Assembly (NCBI GenBank): GCA_947449735.1
Contig: CANFTB010000011.1
Span: forward strand, 1 to 64,000
Source: Chthoniobacteraceae bacterium
GTDB lineage: Bacteria; Verrucomicrobiota; Verrucomicrobiia; Chthoniobacterales; Chthoniobacteraceae
Direction: 5' to 3'
DNA: 64,000 nt
Positions within the stretch are counted from its first letter, which is position 1. Each line of letters opens with the position of its first letter. Below, in pieces: positions 27,600-36,059 of this stretch. The translations under genes were made by a program, and so were the position numbers. Under the pieces are notes generated by a model. It worked only from the letters and a program-made list of their open reading frames with translations. It made no database searches and was not told the DNA's origin.

Positions 27600-28431
27600 G
27601 AATTTTGGCCAGTTTTTGAAGCAGCGCCGGCAGGTCGGCCAGCGGAACTTGGTTCGGCCCGTCGCTCAGGGCCTTGGAGGGATCCTCGTGGGTCTCGATA
27701 AACACGCCGTCACATCCAGCCGCCACGGCGGCCCTCGCAAGAACGGGCGCCAACACCCCATCCCCCGAGGTCTTGTCGCCTCCGCCGCCCGGCCTTTGCA
27801 CAGAGTGCGTCGCATCAAACACGATCCGGTAGCCCAGTTCGCGGATCCAATAGAGCGCACGCATGTCCGCCACCAGATTGTTGTACCCGAAGGTCACCCC
27901 GCGCTCGGTGAAAAAGAAGCGCTCGTTCCCGAAAGACTCGAGCTTGCGGGCGATGTTCGCCACGTCCTGCGGCGCCAAAAACTGTCCCTTCTTCACGTTG
28001 ACCACCCGCCCCGTGCCCGCAGCAGCCTCAATCAAGTCGGTTTGCCGGCACAAAAATGCGGGAATCTGCAGGATGTCTATCCACTCGGCGGCCGCCTCCG
28101 CCTCCTCCGGGGAGTGCACGTCCGTGGTCACCGGAACCCCGAGCGAGCGCCCGATGTCCCCCAGAATCCGGCACCCTTCCTTGACTCCCATGCCCCGGAA
28201 GCTCTTGCCCGAAGTCCGGTTGGCCTTGTCGTAGGACGCCTTGAAAACAAAAGGCAGCGACAAACCGGCGCACATCTCATGGAGCGCGCGCGCCATTTTC
28301 CACACAAACTCCTCCGATTCGATCACGCAGGGCCCCAAAATAAACAGGGGCAGCGGCCCGCCGAGCGCAATGCCTCCCTCGACAATAGGCAGGGGGGGCG
28401 GCAAGGGGGCGGGGGTAAGGCTAACAGTCAT
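27580..28431 (-). CDS. kdsA: 3-deoxy-8-phosphooctulonate (KDO-8-P) synthase
   Basis: Condenses arabinose-5-phosphate with phosphoenolpyruvate in KDO synthesis for the LPS core. 283 aa of TIM-barrel enzyme, with FILGPCVIES near the start, KASYDKANRTSGKSFRG, and TTDVHSPEEAEAAAEWIDILQIPAFLCRQTDL. KKGQFLAPQD and FDATHSVQRPGGGG complete the family signature. It is first of the kdsA-lptC-like-lptA-lptB transcript, with a Pro-rich, variable N-terminus of about 14 residues. Confidence 0.97.
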   Translation of the reverse strand: MTVSLTPAPLPPPLPIVEGGIALGGPLPLFILGPCVIESEEFVWKMARALHEMCAGLSLPFVFKASYDKANRTSGKSFRGMGVKEGCRILGDIGRSLGVPVTTDVHSPEEAEAAAEWIDILQIPAFLCRQTDLIEAAAGTGRVVNVKKGQFLAPQDVANIARKLESFGNERFFFTERGVTFGYNNLVADMRALYWIRELGYRIVFDATHSVQRPGGGGDKTSGDGVLAPVLARAAVAAGCDGVFIETHEDPSKALSDGPNQVPLADLPALLQKLAKIHALVRE

Positions 28432-28499
28432 GGTGTAAAACTAGGCAACTGACGTTTCAGGCAAACATTAGGCGGCCCCGTTCCGTTTCAAAGCAGAAA

Positions 28500-31133
28500 T
28501 CACCCCTCCCCGCCCTCTGCATTCCCCGCCGCCTCCCCCGGTCCGGCAACCACAACCACCGAGGGACGGGACGCAAAGCAACGCGCGGCGGCCGCCCGCA
28601 CCTGCTCCAGAGTGACGGCGCGGATCCTCTCCCTCTCCGCCAGGTAATGCTCGGCTCCAAAGCCAAAAAGCTCGTCCACAGTGCAGCTGGAGGCGAACGC
28701 CCCGGGACTCTGATTGCGAAGATCCATTGAACCCAGCGCCTTTTCCTTGGCCCGGGAAAGCTCCGCCTGCGTCAGCCCCTCCTTGGCCAGCTGCTGCACT
28801 TCCGCCTGCAACTCGGCGAGAACCGCCGTCTGCTTCAGAGGGTCGGTCCCCACATAGAATACGAACGTTCCGCAGGACAATCCGCAGAACTGGCTCGAAC
28901 CCACCGTGTACGCCAGCCCGAGCTGTTCGCGGATGCGCACAAACATCCGGGACCCCAGGTCGCTGCACGCCTCGTCCAAAAGCGACAGGGCCGGTTCGTC
29001 CGGATCAAACATATCCACCCCGCGATACCCGATCATAATGACGGCTTGCTGCCGGTCGATCACCTCGCTCACCTTGACCGACTCCTCTAGTGCCCCGGGT
29101 TTCAGGGGTTCCCTCAGCGCATCGACGCCCTCGGGCAGCCCGCCAAAATAGCGGCCGGCCAAGTCGACTGCCTGCGCCTCTGATACATCGCCAAAAATGG
29201 AAAACACCCCGTTCCGGGCCACCAGATACTCATCCCGATAGCGCAAAAGGTCGTCCTGTGTGATGGATTCCACGCTCCCGGGCGTGCCCATCGCGGGCAT
29301 CCCATGCGGGTGCCCTTCCAGCAGCCGCCTGTTGAGCGCCTGCCCCGCCACGGTGAAGGGACTCTCCCGGTCCGCCTTGATGCCCGCCAGCTGCACCTCC
29401 TTTTCCCTCGCCAAAACGGACTCGGGAAAAACCGCATGGCGCACCACGTCCGCCAGAATCTCCATCCCCTTCTCCAAATCCTCCCTCAGAACGCTGACCC
29501 CCACGGTCAAAGTGCCCCTGCCCGCCTCCGCGCCAATCCCCCCGCCCAGGGCCTCCAATTCCTCGGCAATCTGCTCGGCCGAACGGCTCGCCGTACCCTT
29601 GACCAGCACCCTGCTGAAGAGGCTTGCGATTCCGTTGTTCCCCGGAGTCTCAACCAGCCGTCCCCCGCGGAAACCGATGATCAAGTTCACCAAGGGAAGC
29701 CGGCTGTCCTCGCAAACCAGGGTTCTCAGACCGTTCGCCAGGGTGTGCCTGTGGATCCCCCCGCGCTTCGTACCGGAAGCCTCCCCCCGGACGGCCGCAG
29801 GAAACCCCTTGGGCTGGATCGACACTTGGTTCACACACTCCGGCCTCAAATACTGCCGGGCCACCCGCTGGAGATCCGCCACCCCAACGGCGCACAGGCT
29901 CTCCAGATACAGCCTCGAAAAATCTGTGTTACGGCAGGCCAGCCAGCTGTCGCCGATGTCCGACGCACGCCCCCTAGCCGTCGCCAGCCCGCCCAGATAA
30001 CCGCTCAAACGCATCCGCCGCACCTTCTCCAACTCCTCCACCCGAACCCCGTTCTCCGACACCGCGCGCACCTCCTCCAGCAGGGCGGCGCGCACCTCCT
30101 CGAGGCGTTCGGGGTCCAGCACGGCGCTCATTCCGAACAAACCCGCCTCCGCTGGTGCGTAACACCACGCGCCCACCGAATGCACGAGCCCCCGCTCCTC
30201 CCGCAGAGACCGGTACAAGCGGGCGCTCCGGCCGTCGCCCAAGACAGACCCCAGAAGGTCCAGCGCCGGCGTGTCGGCATGCCGCACATCCGGGATGTGC
30301 CAAGACAGGGAGAGCCTGGTCAGCTCCGTAGGAAACTCCTCCCCCACCTCCCGAGGCGCCACCTGCTTGGGTTCGGCAGGAACCCAGACGGGCTCCAGTG
30401 CCACCCTGGGCAGCTCGCCCACCCAGCGCTTCAGCTGCTCGTGAACCGCAACGGCATCCACATCCCCCGTGACCACGACAAAGACATTGTTCGGAACGTA
30501 ACGCCGCCGGTAATACTCCAGCACATCGCTCCTAGAGAGGGCATTGAAAACATCCAGGTGTCCGATCACCGGGTGCCGGTAGGGGTGCGTCTGGTAGGCG
30601 GTGGAAAAAAGCCGCTCGCTGCTCACCCGGTCGGGATCATCGAAACCCATCGCAAACTCCCGCCGGATCACCTCCTGCTCCTTCGCGAACTCCTCCTCGG
30701 GGAGCACCGAATGAAAAACGGCGTCGGAAAGGACCTCCAAAGCCACGTCCACCCCCTTCGAAGGCAGATCCACCCAGTACACGGTCCGGTCAAAGGAAGT
30801 GTAAGCGTTCACATAGCCGCCCACGTCCTGAATCTGCTGGGCAATCTGGTTGCAGGAGCGCTTGGGCGTCCCTTTGAAAATCAAATGCTCCAGCAAATGC
30901 GAAATGCCCGCCCCAGAATGCCTCCCCTCGTGAATGGAACCCGTCTTCACCCAAAACTGCACGCTCGCCACCGGCGATGAATGATCGGCGTGCACCAGAA
31001 GCTCCAGACCGTTTGATAAGTGAAAAAGCCGGGCTTCAAGCTTGGGCAGCGTCATTGGTGCAGACATAGGCAGGGACATGGCAGGGGGACGAAGTGTTCC
31101 GAAATCATTTCCAGAACACACGGACGGCTTCAT
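28500..31133 (-). CDS. M16 (pitrilysin-family) zinc peptidase with two M16 domain pairs
   Basis: Up to 877 aa. The N-terminal half has the inverted zinc motif HxxEH in GISHLLEHLIFKGT, plus the downstream Glu region. The C-terminal half repeats the fold, but the equivalent site reads GIASLFSRVLVKGT, so it has no zinc ligands and is likely structural. Clam-shell M16 enzymes of this size degrade peptides. Starts at 31133, 31079, 31067 and 31055 are all possible; conserved sequence begins at about LEARLFHLSNGLELLVH. kdsA begins 68 bp downstream on the same strand. Confidence 0.93.
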   Translation of the reverse strand: MKPSVCSGNDFGTLRPPAMSLPMSAPMTLPKLEARLFHLSNGLELLVHADHSSPVASVQFWVKTGSIHEGRHSGAGISHLLEHLIFKGTPKRSCNQIAQQIQDVGGYVNAYTSFDRTVYWVDLPSKGVDVALEVLSDAVFHSVLPEEEFAKEQEVIRREFAMGFDDPDRVSSERLFSTAYQTHPYRHPVIGHLDVFNALSRSDVLEYYRRRYVPNNVFVVVTGDVDAVAVHEQLKRWVGELPRVALEPVWVPAEPKQVAPREVGEEFPTELTRLSLSWHIPDVRHADTPALDLLGSVLGDGRSARLYRSLREERGLVHSVGAWCYAPAEAGLFGMSAVLDPERLEEVRAALLEEVRAVSENGVRVEELEKVRRMRLSGYLGGLATARGRASDIGDSWLACRNTDFSRLYLESLCAVGVADLQRVARQYLRPECVNQVSIQPKGFPAAVRGEASGTKRGGIHRHTLANGLRTLVCEDSRLPLVNLIIGFRGGRLVETPGNNGIASLFSRVLVKGTASRSAEQIAEELEALGGGIGAEAGRGTLTVGVSVLREDLEKGMEILADVVRHAVFPESVLAREKEVQLAGIKADRESPFTVAGQALNRRLLEGHPHGMPAMGTPGSVESITQDDLLRYRDEYLVARNGVFSIFGDVSEAQAVDLAGRYFGGLPEGVDALREPLKPGALEESVKVSEVIDRQQAVIMIGYRGVDMFDPDEPALSLLDEACSDLGSRMFVRIREQLGLAYTVGSSQFCGLSCGTFVFYVGTDPLKQTAVLAELQAEVQQLAKEGLTQAELSRAKEKALGSMDLRNQSPGAFASSCTVDELFGFGAEHYLAERERIRAVTLEQVRAAAARCFASRPSVVVVAGPGEAAGNAEGGEG

Positions 31134-31250
31134 CGCCCTTGAGGCAGATAAAAGCCCGTGATCCCAAAATGCAGCATCTCCCGCAGGATCTCAAAGAGAA
31201 TCCCCCCCCCAGATCGCCGCCTCCCAAAAAACACCCCCCTTCCTTGCCCC

Positions 31251-31275
31251 GGCGGCCTCAATCCACAAGGCCGCC
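31251..31275 (-). terminator. Hairpin downstream of the 424-aa secreted-protein gene
   Basis: A perfect 8-bp stem (GGCGGCCT/AGGCCGCC) with a 9-base loop lies about 50 bp past the stop of the gene ending at 31328. A TTTTTT run follows only about 20 bases later on the minus strand, so this is a weak terminator candidate. Confidence 0.35.
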
Positions 31276-31327
31276 CCCATCCCGACAAGACAAAGCCCCC
31301 CGAACCCAGGAATCCCGCCCCCTCTCT

Positions 31328-32602
31328 CTACTCAGAGGCTTTTTGCGCCTCAACCCTCACAACGTAGGCCAGCGCCGGGAACACCCGCCTCAGATCCCGC
31401 ACCACCGCCGCGGGATGCCTCGCGAACTGTGCTGAAACGGATTCCATCCACGCGATGGTTTCCTCTGTAGAATCCATGCGCCGGCTCTTCCAGAGTACAT
31501 ACTGCTCGAGGGCCCCGGGATGCACCTCCTCCTTGCTCCATGCCTCCGACGAAGCCGCCTGGGCCGCACCGGGCCCCGAATGGATTTCCCTCACCCGGCT
31601 CAGATAATTCACCCACTCCTTCTTCTGAGTGTTAAACCTCATCAAGGGAGGCTTTGAGCCCGTGAGGATCCTTTCCGGCCACTGCGCCAGCGGAAACTGG
31701 TCCAGCAACAGAAAGCCCTCGCCGGGGGTCACCGATTCGTAGGCGTAAAACGTCTCAAGGCAGAAGTTTTCAGGCACCGCCAGTCCCCCCAGCTGAAAGC
31801 GGTTCCGAACCACCATTTCCAACACCCGTACCCTGCCCGCGGTGAGGCCCCTGGACCCCCCGTTAAACGGAGTCGGCTTCCCCGAAAGCCAGACCTCTGC
31901 AAACTCCATGCTTTCGGTTTCGCCCAACACCCGGAACTGAAACTCCTCCAGGTCCATCCCCACGAGGGCCGCCACCGGCTCCTGCAGCTTCTCCGTACTC
32001 AAAAATGCCTGCAACCACAGCCTGTCTTCTTCAGAATTATGCCCGGGCGACTTCAGCATTCTTTTCACCCAGCCGCCCAGCGCCAGCCGCAGCTCGGGGG
32101 TCGCCGCATCGGCTCCAATCAGGGCCTGAACACGCCGCGCCTTCACCACCTTGTCGCCCGCAATCCAGTCCTCCAGCTTCTCCTTGGAATGCTCCGCCGA
32201 AACTCTCTGTTTGATGGCTTTCACACACAACTCCGCAACGTCTTCCACGGACTCCCCGCCGGACTCCCCCTTTCCGGCTGACGCCCCACCCCCAGTCGCC
32301 TCCCGCAACAACTCCGGATGCTCGGCGATGCGCGCCGCCAGCCGGTAAGGCCAGCTGGGATCCGAAAGCGACTGGGGGCTTTTTTCCTTCAACAGAGCAG
32401 CCTTCTCCAAAAACAACCGGTTGAAGGGGGAATCCTGCACCCCAAGCTCCGGAAACTCCATCACCGCCTTCGCTTCCCACTCCTGAAGCGACCCTTGGAA
32501 CCCGCCCTCCATTCCCAAAGATCCCGCATTCAGGCACCCCATGGCCGCAACCACGGACGCAAACGACCAAACCCCTCTAGGTATGTATTTTATGACTCTC
32601 AT
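31328..32602 (-). CDS. Predicted secreted protein of unknown function
   Basis: 424 aa. The N-terminus (MRVIKYIPRGVWSFASVV) is a plausible signal peptide ending near LNAGS. The rest is mixed alpha-helical with no cysteine-based or catalytic motif that I recognise. Notable segments are DSPFNRLFLEKAALLKEK at about 60 and a Gly/Glu-rich loop near residue 110. A Trp-rich stretch lies at about 305-330. It is flanked by an acyltransferase and an M16 peptidase on the same strand, but gaps of about 200 bp argue against a tight operon. Confidence 0.7.
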   Translation of the reverse strand: MRVIKYIPRGVWSFASVVAAMGCLNAGSLGMEGGFQGSLQEWEAKAVMEFPELGVQDSPFNRLFLEKAALLKEKSPQSLSDPSWPYRLAARIAEHPELLREATGGGASAGKGESGGESVEDVAELCVKAIKQRVSAEHSKEKLEDWIAGDKVVKARRVQALIGADAATPELRLALGGWVKRMLKSPGHNSEEDRLWLQAFLSTEKLQEPVAALVGMDLEEFQFRVLGETESMEFAEVWLSGKPTPFNGGSRGLTAGRVRVLEMVVRNRFQLGGLAVPENFCLETFYAYESVTPGEGFLLLDQFPLAQWPERILTGSKPPLMRFNTQKKEWVNYLSRVREIHSGPGAAQAASSEAWSKEEVHPGALEQYVLWKSRRMDSTEETIAWMESVSAQFARHPAAVVRDLRRVFPALAYVVRVEAQKASE

Positions 32603-32829
32603 GACTATGGCGTTTAAACTTCAGCGCCGGCCTTTTGCCCCCCAACCTCACCCTCGCAACCTGCCGGTTCACTTTCTGATTCGCCGCCCAACGGCAAAGC
32701 GGATGGGTGATCTGCTGATCCCTCACCGGCGCCGCCACTAGCCCAGTCTTCCCAATCGCCCCATGCCGCCGAGCTCAGGCCACCCCACCCGGGACTCCTC
32801 CGCCCGCCGCGCACCGTACACCCCCCGAA

Positions 32830-34002
32830 TCAAACCGGCTTCCGTCCCAGCAGCACTCGCTCAGTCCACCCGTTCACGGTCCGCTCCAGCAGGATCCCAA
32901 AGAAACTGAGTGACCAAAGCAAACCGGCCGAAAGCAAACCAAACTGCCACATCCCCAGCCCCCTCACCCGCGGCCCCAGCCAGGTCACCAGCGGCTGGTG
33001 CGTCAGGTAGAGGCCAAAGGAATAAGTCCCGACCAGGCCGATCCACTTGGATAAAAATAAAGACCTTTGCATCAAACCGCTGACCCCGATCACCACGAGC
33101 GAACAGCTCACCGCAGTGTACAAGTCGGCAAAAACATAAGAGAGCGCCTGCCCGTACACGCAGGACACAAAATAGTACAACACGAGCCCGGCTAGGACCG
33201 CCCGGGGACCGAGAATCCAACGTTCCACGCGCGCACTGTCTTTGAAGTGGGCAACGCCGAGGGCCATCCCCAGTGCAAACTCGGGAAGGCGAGAAAGACA
33301 GTTTGCCCCCAGAAGCCAGAGTCCGTTTGACTGCCATTCAATCAACAGCAGGTGCCGCGTCGCCAGCCCCACGCCCACACTCAAAATTAGAAACACGCCA
33401 ACCCCAAACCTCCGGAGCAGCAGAAACAACAAGGGAAACACCGCGTACAATTGAATCAGCATCGCGAAGTACCACCACGCGGCGTTGCCATAGACAAAAT
33501 TGCTTTCGACATTGATCCAGCGCAACCCCGTGAGGCTGATCAAAAACCTTCCGTCTATCGGCTCAAGCCAGGTGAAAGGCATCAGAATCAAAAGAAGATG
33601 CGCCGCCCAATACATCGGATAAAGCCGCAGGAAGCGTTGTTTATACCAATTCCCCCAGCGCACCGGCCCCCGCTCGAAACGCCTCCAAGTCGTCGCCGCA
33701 AGCGACCAACCGCCGAGCATGATAAAAAGCCCGACCGCGTGGAACCCCAGCTCAGAAACGCCAAACCACAACACCCTCAAAAGCGTCTGCACCGCGTCGA
33801 TCGCGGAGTCCCATCCGTGCAATCCAGCCACCTGTTGGATAAAATGTCCCGACGTGGGCGACGGCAAATCCGGATTTGAATCCGTATCGATGTAGTTTGT
33901 GACAAAGTGAAAAAACACCACCCATAAAATTCCGATTCCCTTGGCGATATCCACCCATGCCAGGCGTTGCACCGTCGAAACTACAGAAACCTTTTGCGCC
34001 AT
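32830..34002 (-). CDS. Acyltransferase family 3 membrane protein
   Basis: 390-aa polytopic integral membrane protein with about ten helices. The opening RLAWVDIAKGIGILWVVFFHF is the typical acyltransferase_3 start, with the conserved His of the FFHF box. The W..R/LR motif region (FERGPVRWGNWYKQRFLRLYPMYW) follows. Members transfer acetyl or succinyl groups to cell-surface or periplasmic sugars, e.g. O-antigen or glucan. Substrate unknown. Divergent from the SASA-GH16 gene across 156 bp. Confidence 0.88.
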   Translation of the reverse strand: MAQKVSVVSTVQRLAWVDIAKGIGILWVVFFHFVTNYIDTDSNPDLPSPTSGHFIQQVAGLHGWDSAIDAVQTLLRVLWFGVSELGFHAVGLFIMLGGWSLAATTWRRFERGPVRWGNWYKQRFLRLYPMYWAAHLLLILMPFTWLEPIDGRFLISLTGLRWINVESNFVYGNAAWWYFAMLIQLYAVFPLLFLLLRRFGVGVFLILSVGVGLATRHLLLIEWQSNGLWLLGANCLSRLPEFALGMALGVAHFKDSARVERWILGPRAVLAGLVLYYFVSCVYGQALSYVFADLYTAVSCSLVVIGVSGLMQRSLFLSKWIGLVGTYSFGLYLTHQPLVTWLGPRVRGLGMWQFGLLSAGLLWSLSFFGILLERTVNGWTERVLLGRKPV

Positions 34003-34158
34003 TTCCGAGCATTATAATCTTTCAAAAACACCTCCTGCAATCCGCGGCTCACGCAAATCATTCAAATGACCACGCCCATCCGGAATCATCTCCATTACAA
34101 CCCCTGAGCCCCTTTCTAACGACACCCGGAACCCATCGACACCATCACCTTCCCTCCC

Positions 34159-36027
34159 ATGAACAAATCCCAATTCCAAATCCTCCTGCCGGCCGCGCTC
34201 CTGCTGCTCCGGAGCGGCCTCACCGCCGCCGACATCCCCGTCCAGTCTCCCAAAGACTACCAGGTCTTCCAAAGAACCGCGGAATCCACCGGCACAGTCC
34301 GCATCCAAGGCAAGGACATCGACGAAGCGGACGCCTGGCAGTACCGGTTCCAGGGGACCGACTTCGCCGGCCAAGCCCTAGATCCCGCCTGGCAGAACTT
34401 CCCAACCGCCATTGAAAAGGGCAAATTTGATTTCTGGACAACCGCACCCGCCGGAGGCTGGTACCAGATGGAAATCCGCGCCCTTAAAAATGGCGCAGAG
34501 CTCGGTTCGGCCCGTATCGAGCATGTCGGAGTGGGCGAGGTTTTTCTCGTCGCCGGCCAGTCGAACGCCGCGAACCACGGTTCAGAAAAGCAATCCCCAC
34601 ACTCGGGCATGGTCTCCAGCTTTAACGGAACCATCTGGCGCACCGCCGAAGACCCGCAGCCCGGCGCGACAGGAAACTCCGGAAGCTTTATGCCGGCCTT
34701 TGGCGACGCCATCGCCGCCAAATTCAAGGTGCCTGTGGGGCTCGTGCCCGTCGCCGTCGGATCGAGCAGCGTGAGGGAATGGCTTCCGGAGGGGGACAAG
34801 TTTCCGCAACAAACCACGACCGGCAAGGGCGTCCGCCCCACACCGGACGGCCAGTGGGAAAGCAACGGCACGCACTACGCCACCCTGACCACCCGGCTTG
34901 AACAACTCGGAAACCGCGGCATCCGCGCCATCCTCTGGCACCAGGGCGAAAGCGACGCCGGACAGGCCCGCAGCGGGCATCCGGCGGACCGCCAGATCTC
35001 GGGCGAACAGTATGCGCAGTTTCTGAGGCGGCTTGTCGAAGCCTCCCGCAAGGCCGCCGGTTGGCCAGTCCCCTGGTTCAACGCACAGACAACCTACCAC
35101 TCGGAACAGGACCCTTCGGACGCCGAATTTAGGACCGCTCAGAGCAGCCTCTGGAAGGAGGGCGTCACCCTTGAAGGGCCGGACACGGACGCCCTGCGAG
35201 CAGAGCACCGCCGGGGCGTGCACTTCAACGCAGCCGGCCTCCAAAAACACGGTGAATTGTGGGCGGAAAAAGTCTCGCCCTGGCTGGCCTCCCTGCCCGC
35301 GAATCCCCCGTCTGAAGGCCCTCCCAAATCCGGATACAAAATGGTGTGGAGCGACGAATTCGACGGAACCGTGATGGATCCCAAAAAGTGGAAACACCGC
35401 TATCCGGGTCCGCGCAAGGACGGCTTCAACGACCCCTCCGCCGTGACCCTCGACGGCCAGGGGCACCTCTCCATCACATGCTCCCGCAAGGACGACAAAA
35501 TCATGGTCGGCATGATCTGCACCGAGGGACTCTTTGAAACAAAATACGGCTACATCGAGGCAAGGGTTCAGATGCAGACGCAGGAGGGCTGGTGGCCTGG
35601 TTTTTGGATGATGAGCCGGTCTGTCGCGAACCCCGATAAAGGCACTGGGGAAGTCGACGACACCGCCCGCAACGGTACGGAAATCGACATATTCGAGTAC
35701 CTCCGGAGCCGCGGAGACCAGATCCAGCACGCACTCCACTGGAACGGCTACGGCAAGGCGCACAAAAGCATCGGAGGCCACCCATCGGCCCCGGGGCTCA
35801 CAAAAGGCTTCCACACGGTGGCCTGCGAATGGACTCCAGACCGTTACACGTTCTACGTGGACGGGCGCAAAACCTGGGAAACAAACACGGCCATCTCCCA
35901 GGTCCCCGAATACATCATCCTCAGCGGCGAGGTCAGCTCCTGGCCCGGGAACATCTCCCGGGCCCAACTTCCCGACTCAGTCATTTTTGACTATGTCCGC
36001 GTCTGGCAGAAGGAGGACTCTCAGTAG
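34159..36027 (+). CDS. Secreted SASA-type carbohydrate esterase fused to GH16 glycoside hydrolase
   Basis: 622 aa with a signal peptide (about 1-23). Residues about 115-370 resemble the sialate O-acetylesterase-related SASA/CE6 fold: nucleophile Ser135 in VAGQSNAANHG, LWHQGESDAG, and His355 in RGVHFNAAGLQKHGE. Residues about 392-620 are a GH16 domain starting MVWSDEFDG, with the catalytic signature EIDIFE (Glu508, Asp510, Glu513) and WWPGFWMM in the cleft. The pairing would deacetylate and cut one acetylated beta-glycan; substrate (laminarin-, agar- or xyloglucan-like) unknown. It is flanked by the O-acyltransferase gene. Confidence 0.9.
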   Translation: MNKSQFQILLPAALLLLRSGLTAADIPVQSPKDYQVFQRTAESTGTVRIQGKDIDEADAWQYRFQGTDFAGQALDPAWQNFPTAIEKGKFDFWTTAPAGGWYQMEIRALKNGAELGSARIEHVGVGEVFLVAGQSNAANHGSEKQSPHSGMVSSFNGTIWRTAEDPQPGATGNSGSFMPAFGDAIAAKFKVPVGLVPVAVGSSSVREWLPEGDKFPQQTTTGKGVRPTPDGQWESNGTHYATLTTRLEQLGNRGIRAILWHQGESDAGQARSGHPADRQISGEQYAQFLRRLVEASRKAAGWPVPWFNAQTTYHSEQDPSDAEFRTAQSSLWKEGVTLEGPDTDALRAEHRRGVHFNAAGLQKHGELWAEKVSPWLASLPANPPSEGPPKSGYKMVWSDEFDGTVMDPKKWKHRYPGPRKDGFNDPSAVTLDGQGHLSITCSRKDDKIMVGMICTEGLFETKYGYIEARVQMQTQEGWWPGFWMMSRSVANPDKGTGEVDDTARNGTEIDIFEYLRSRGDQIQHALHWNGYGKAHKSIGGHPSAPGLTKGFHTVACEWTPDRYTFYVDGRKTWETNTAISQVPEYIILSGEVSSWPGNISRAQLPDSVIFDYVRVWQKEDSQ

Positions 36028-36059
36028 ACTGGGCCAGAACCCCGCCCGCCCGCGGAGGC

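Noticed and set aside
29304-30980. 558-codon plus-strand frame opposite the M16 peptidase
   Set aside because: No motifs, extreme His/Pro/Arg content, and full overlap with a peptidase that has an intact HxxEH site.
32614-32814. 66-codon GTG-started frame between the acyltransferase and the 424-aa gene
   Set aside because: Fits the gap in position but is a Gly/Ser/Glu-rich low-complexity product without helix, motif or ribosome-binding site.
34582-35967. Minus-strand 461-codon frame opposite the SASA-GH16 gene
   Set aside because: No recognisable domains; the plus-strand gene has two intact active sites.
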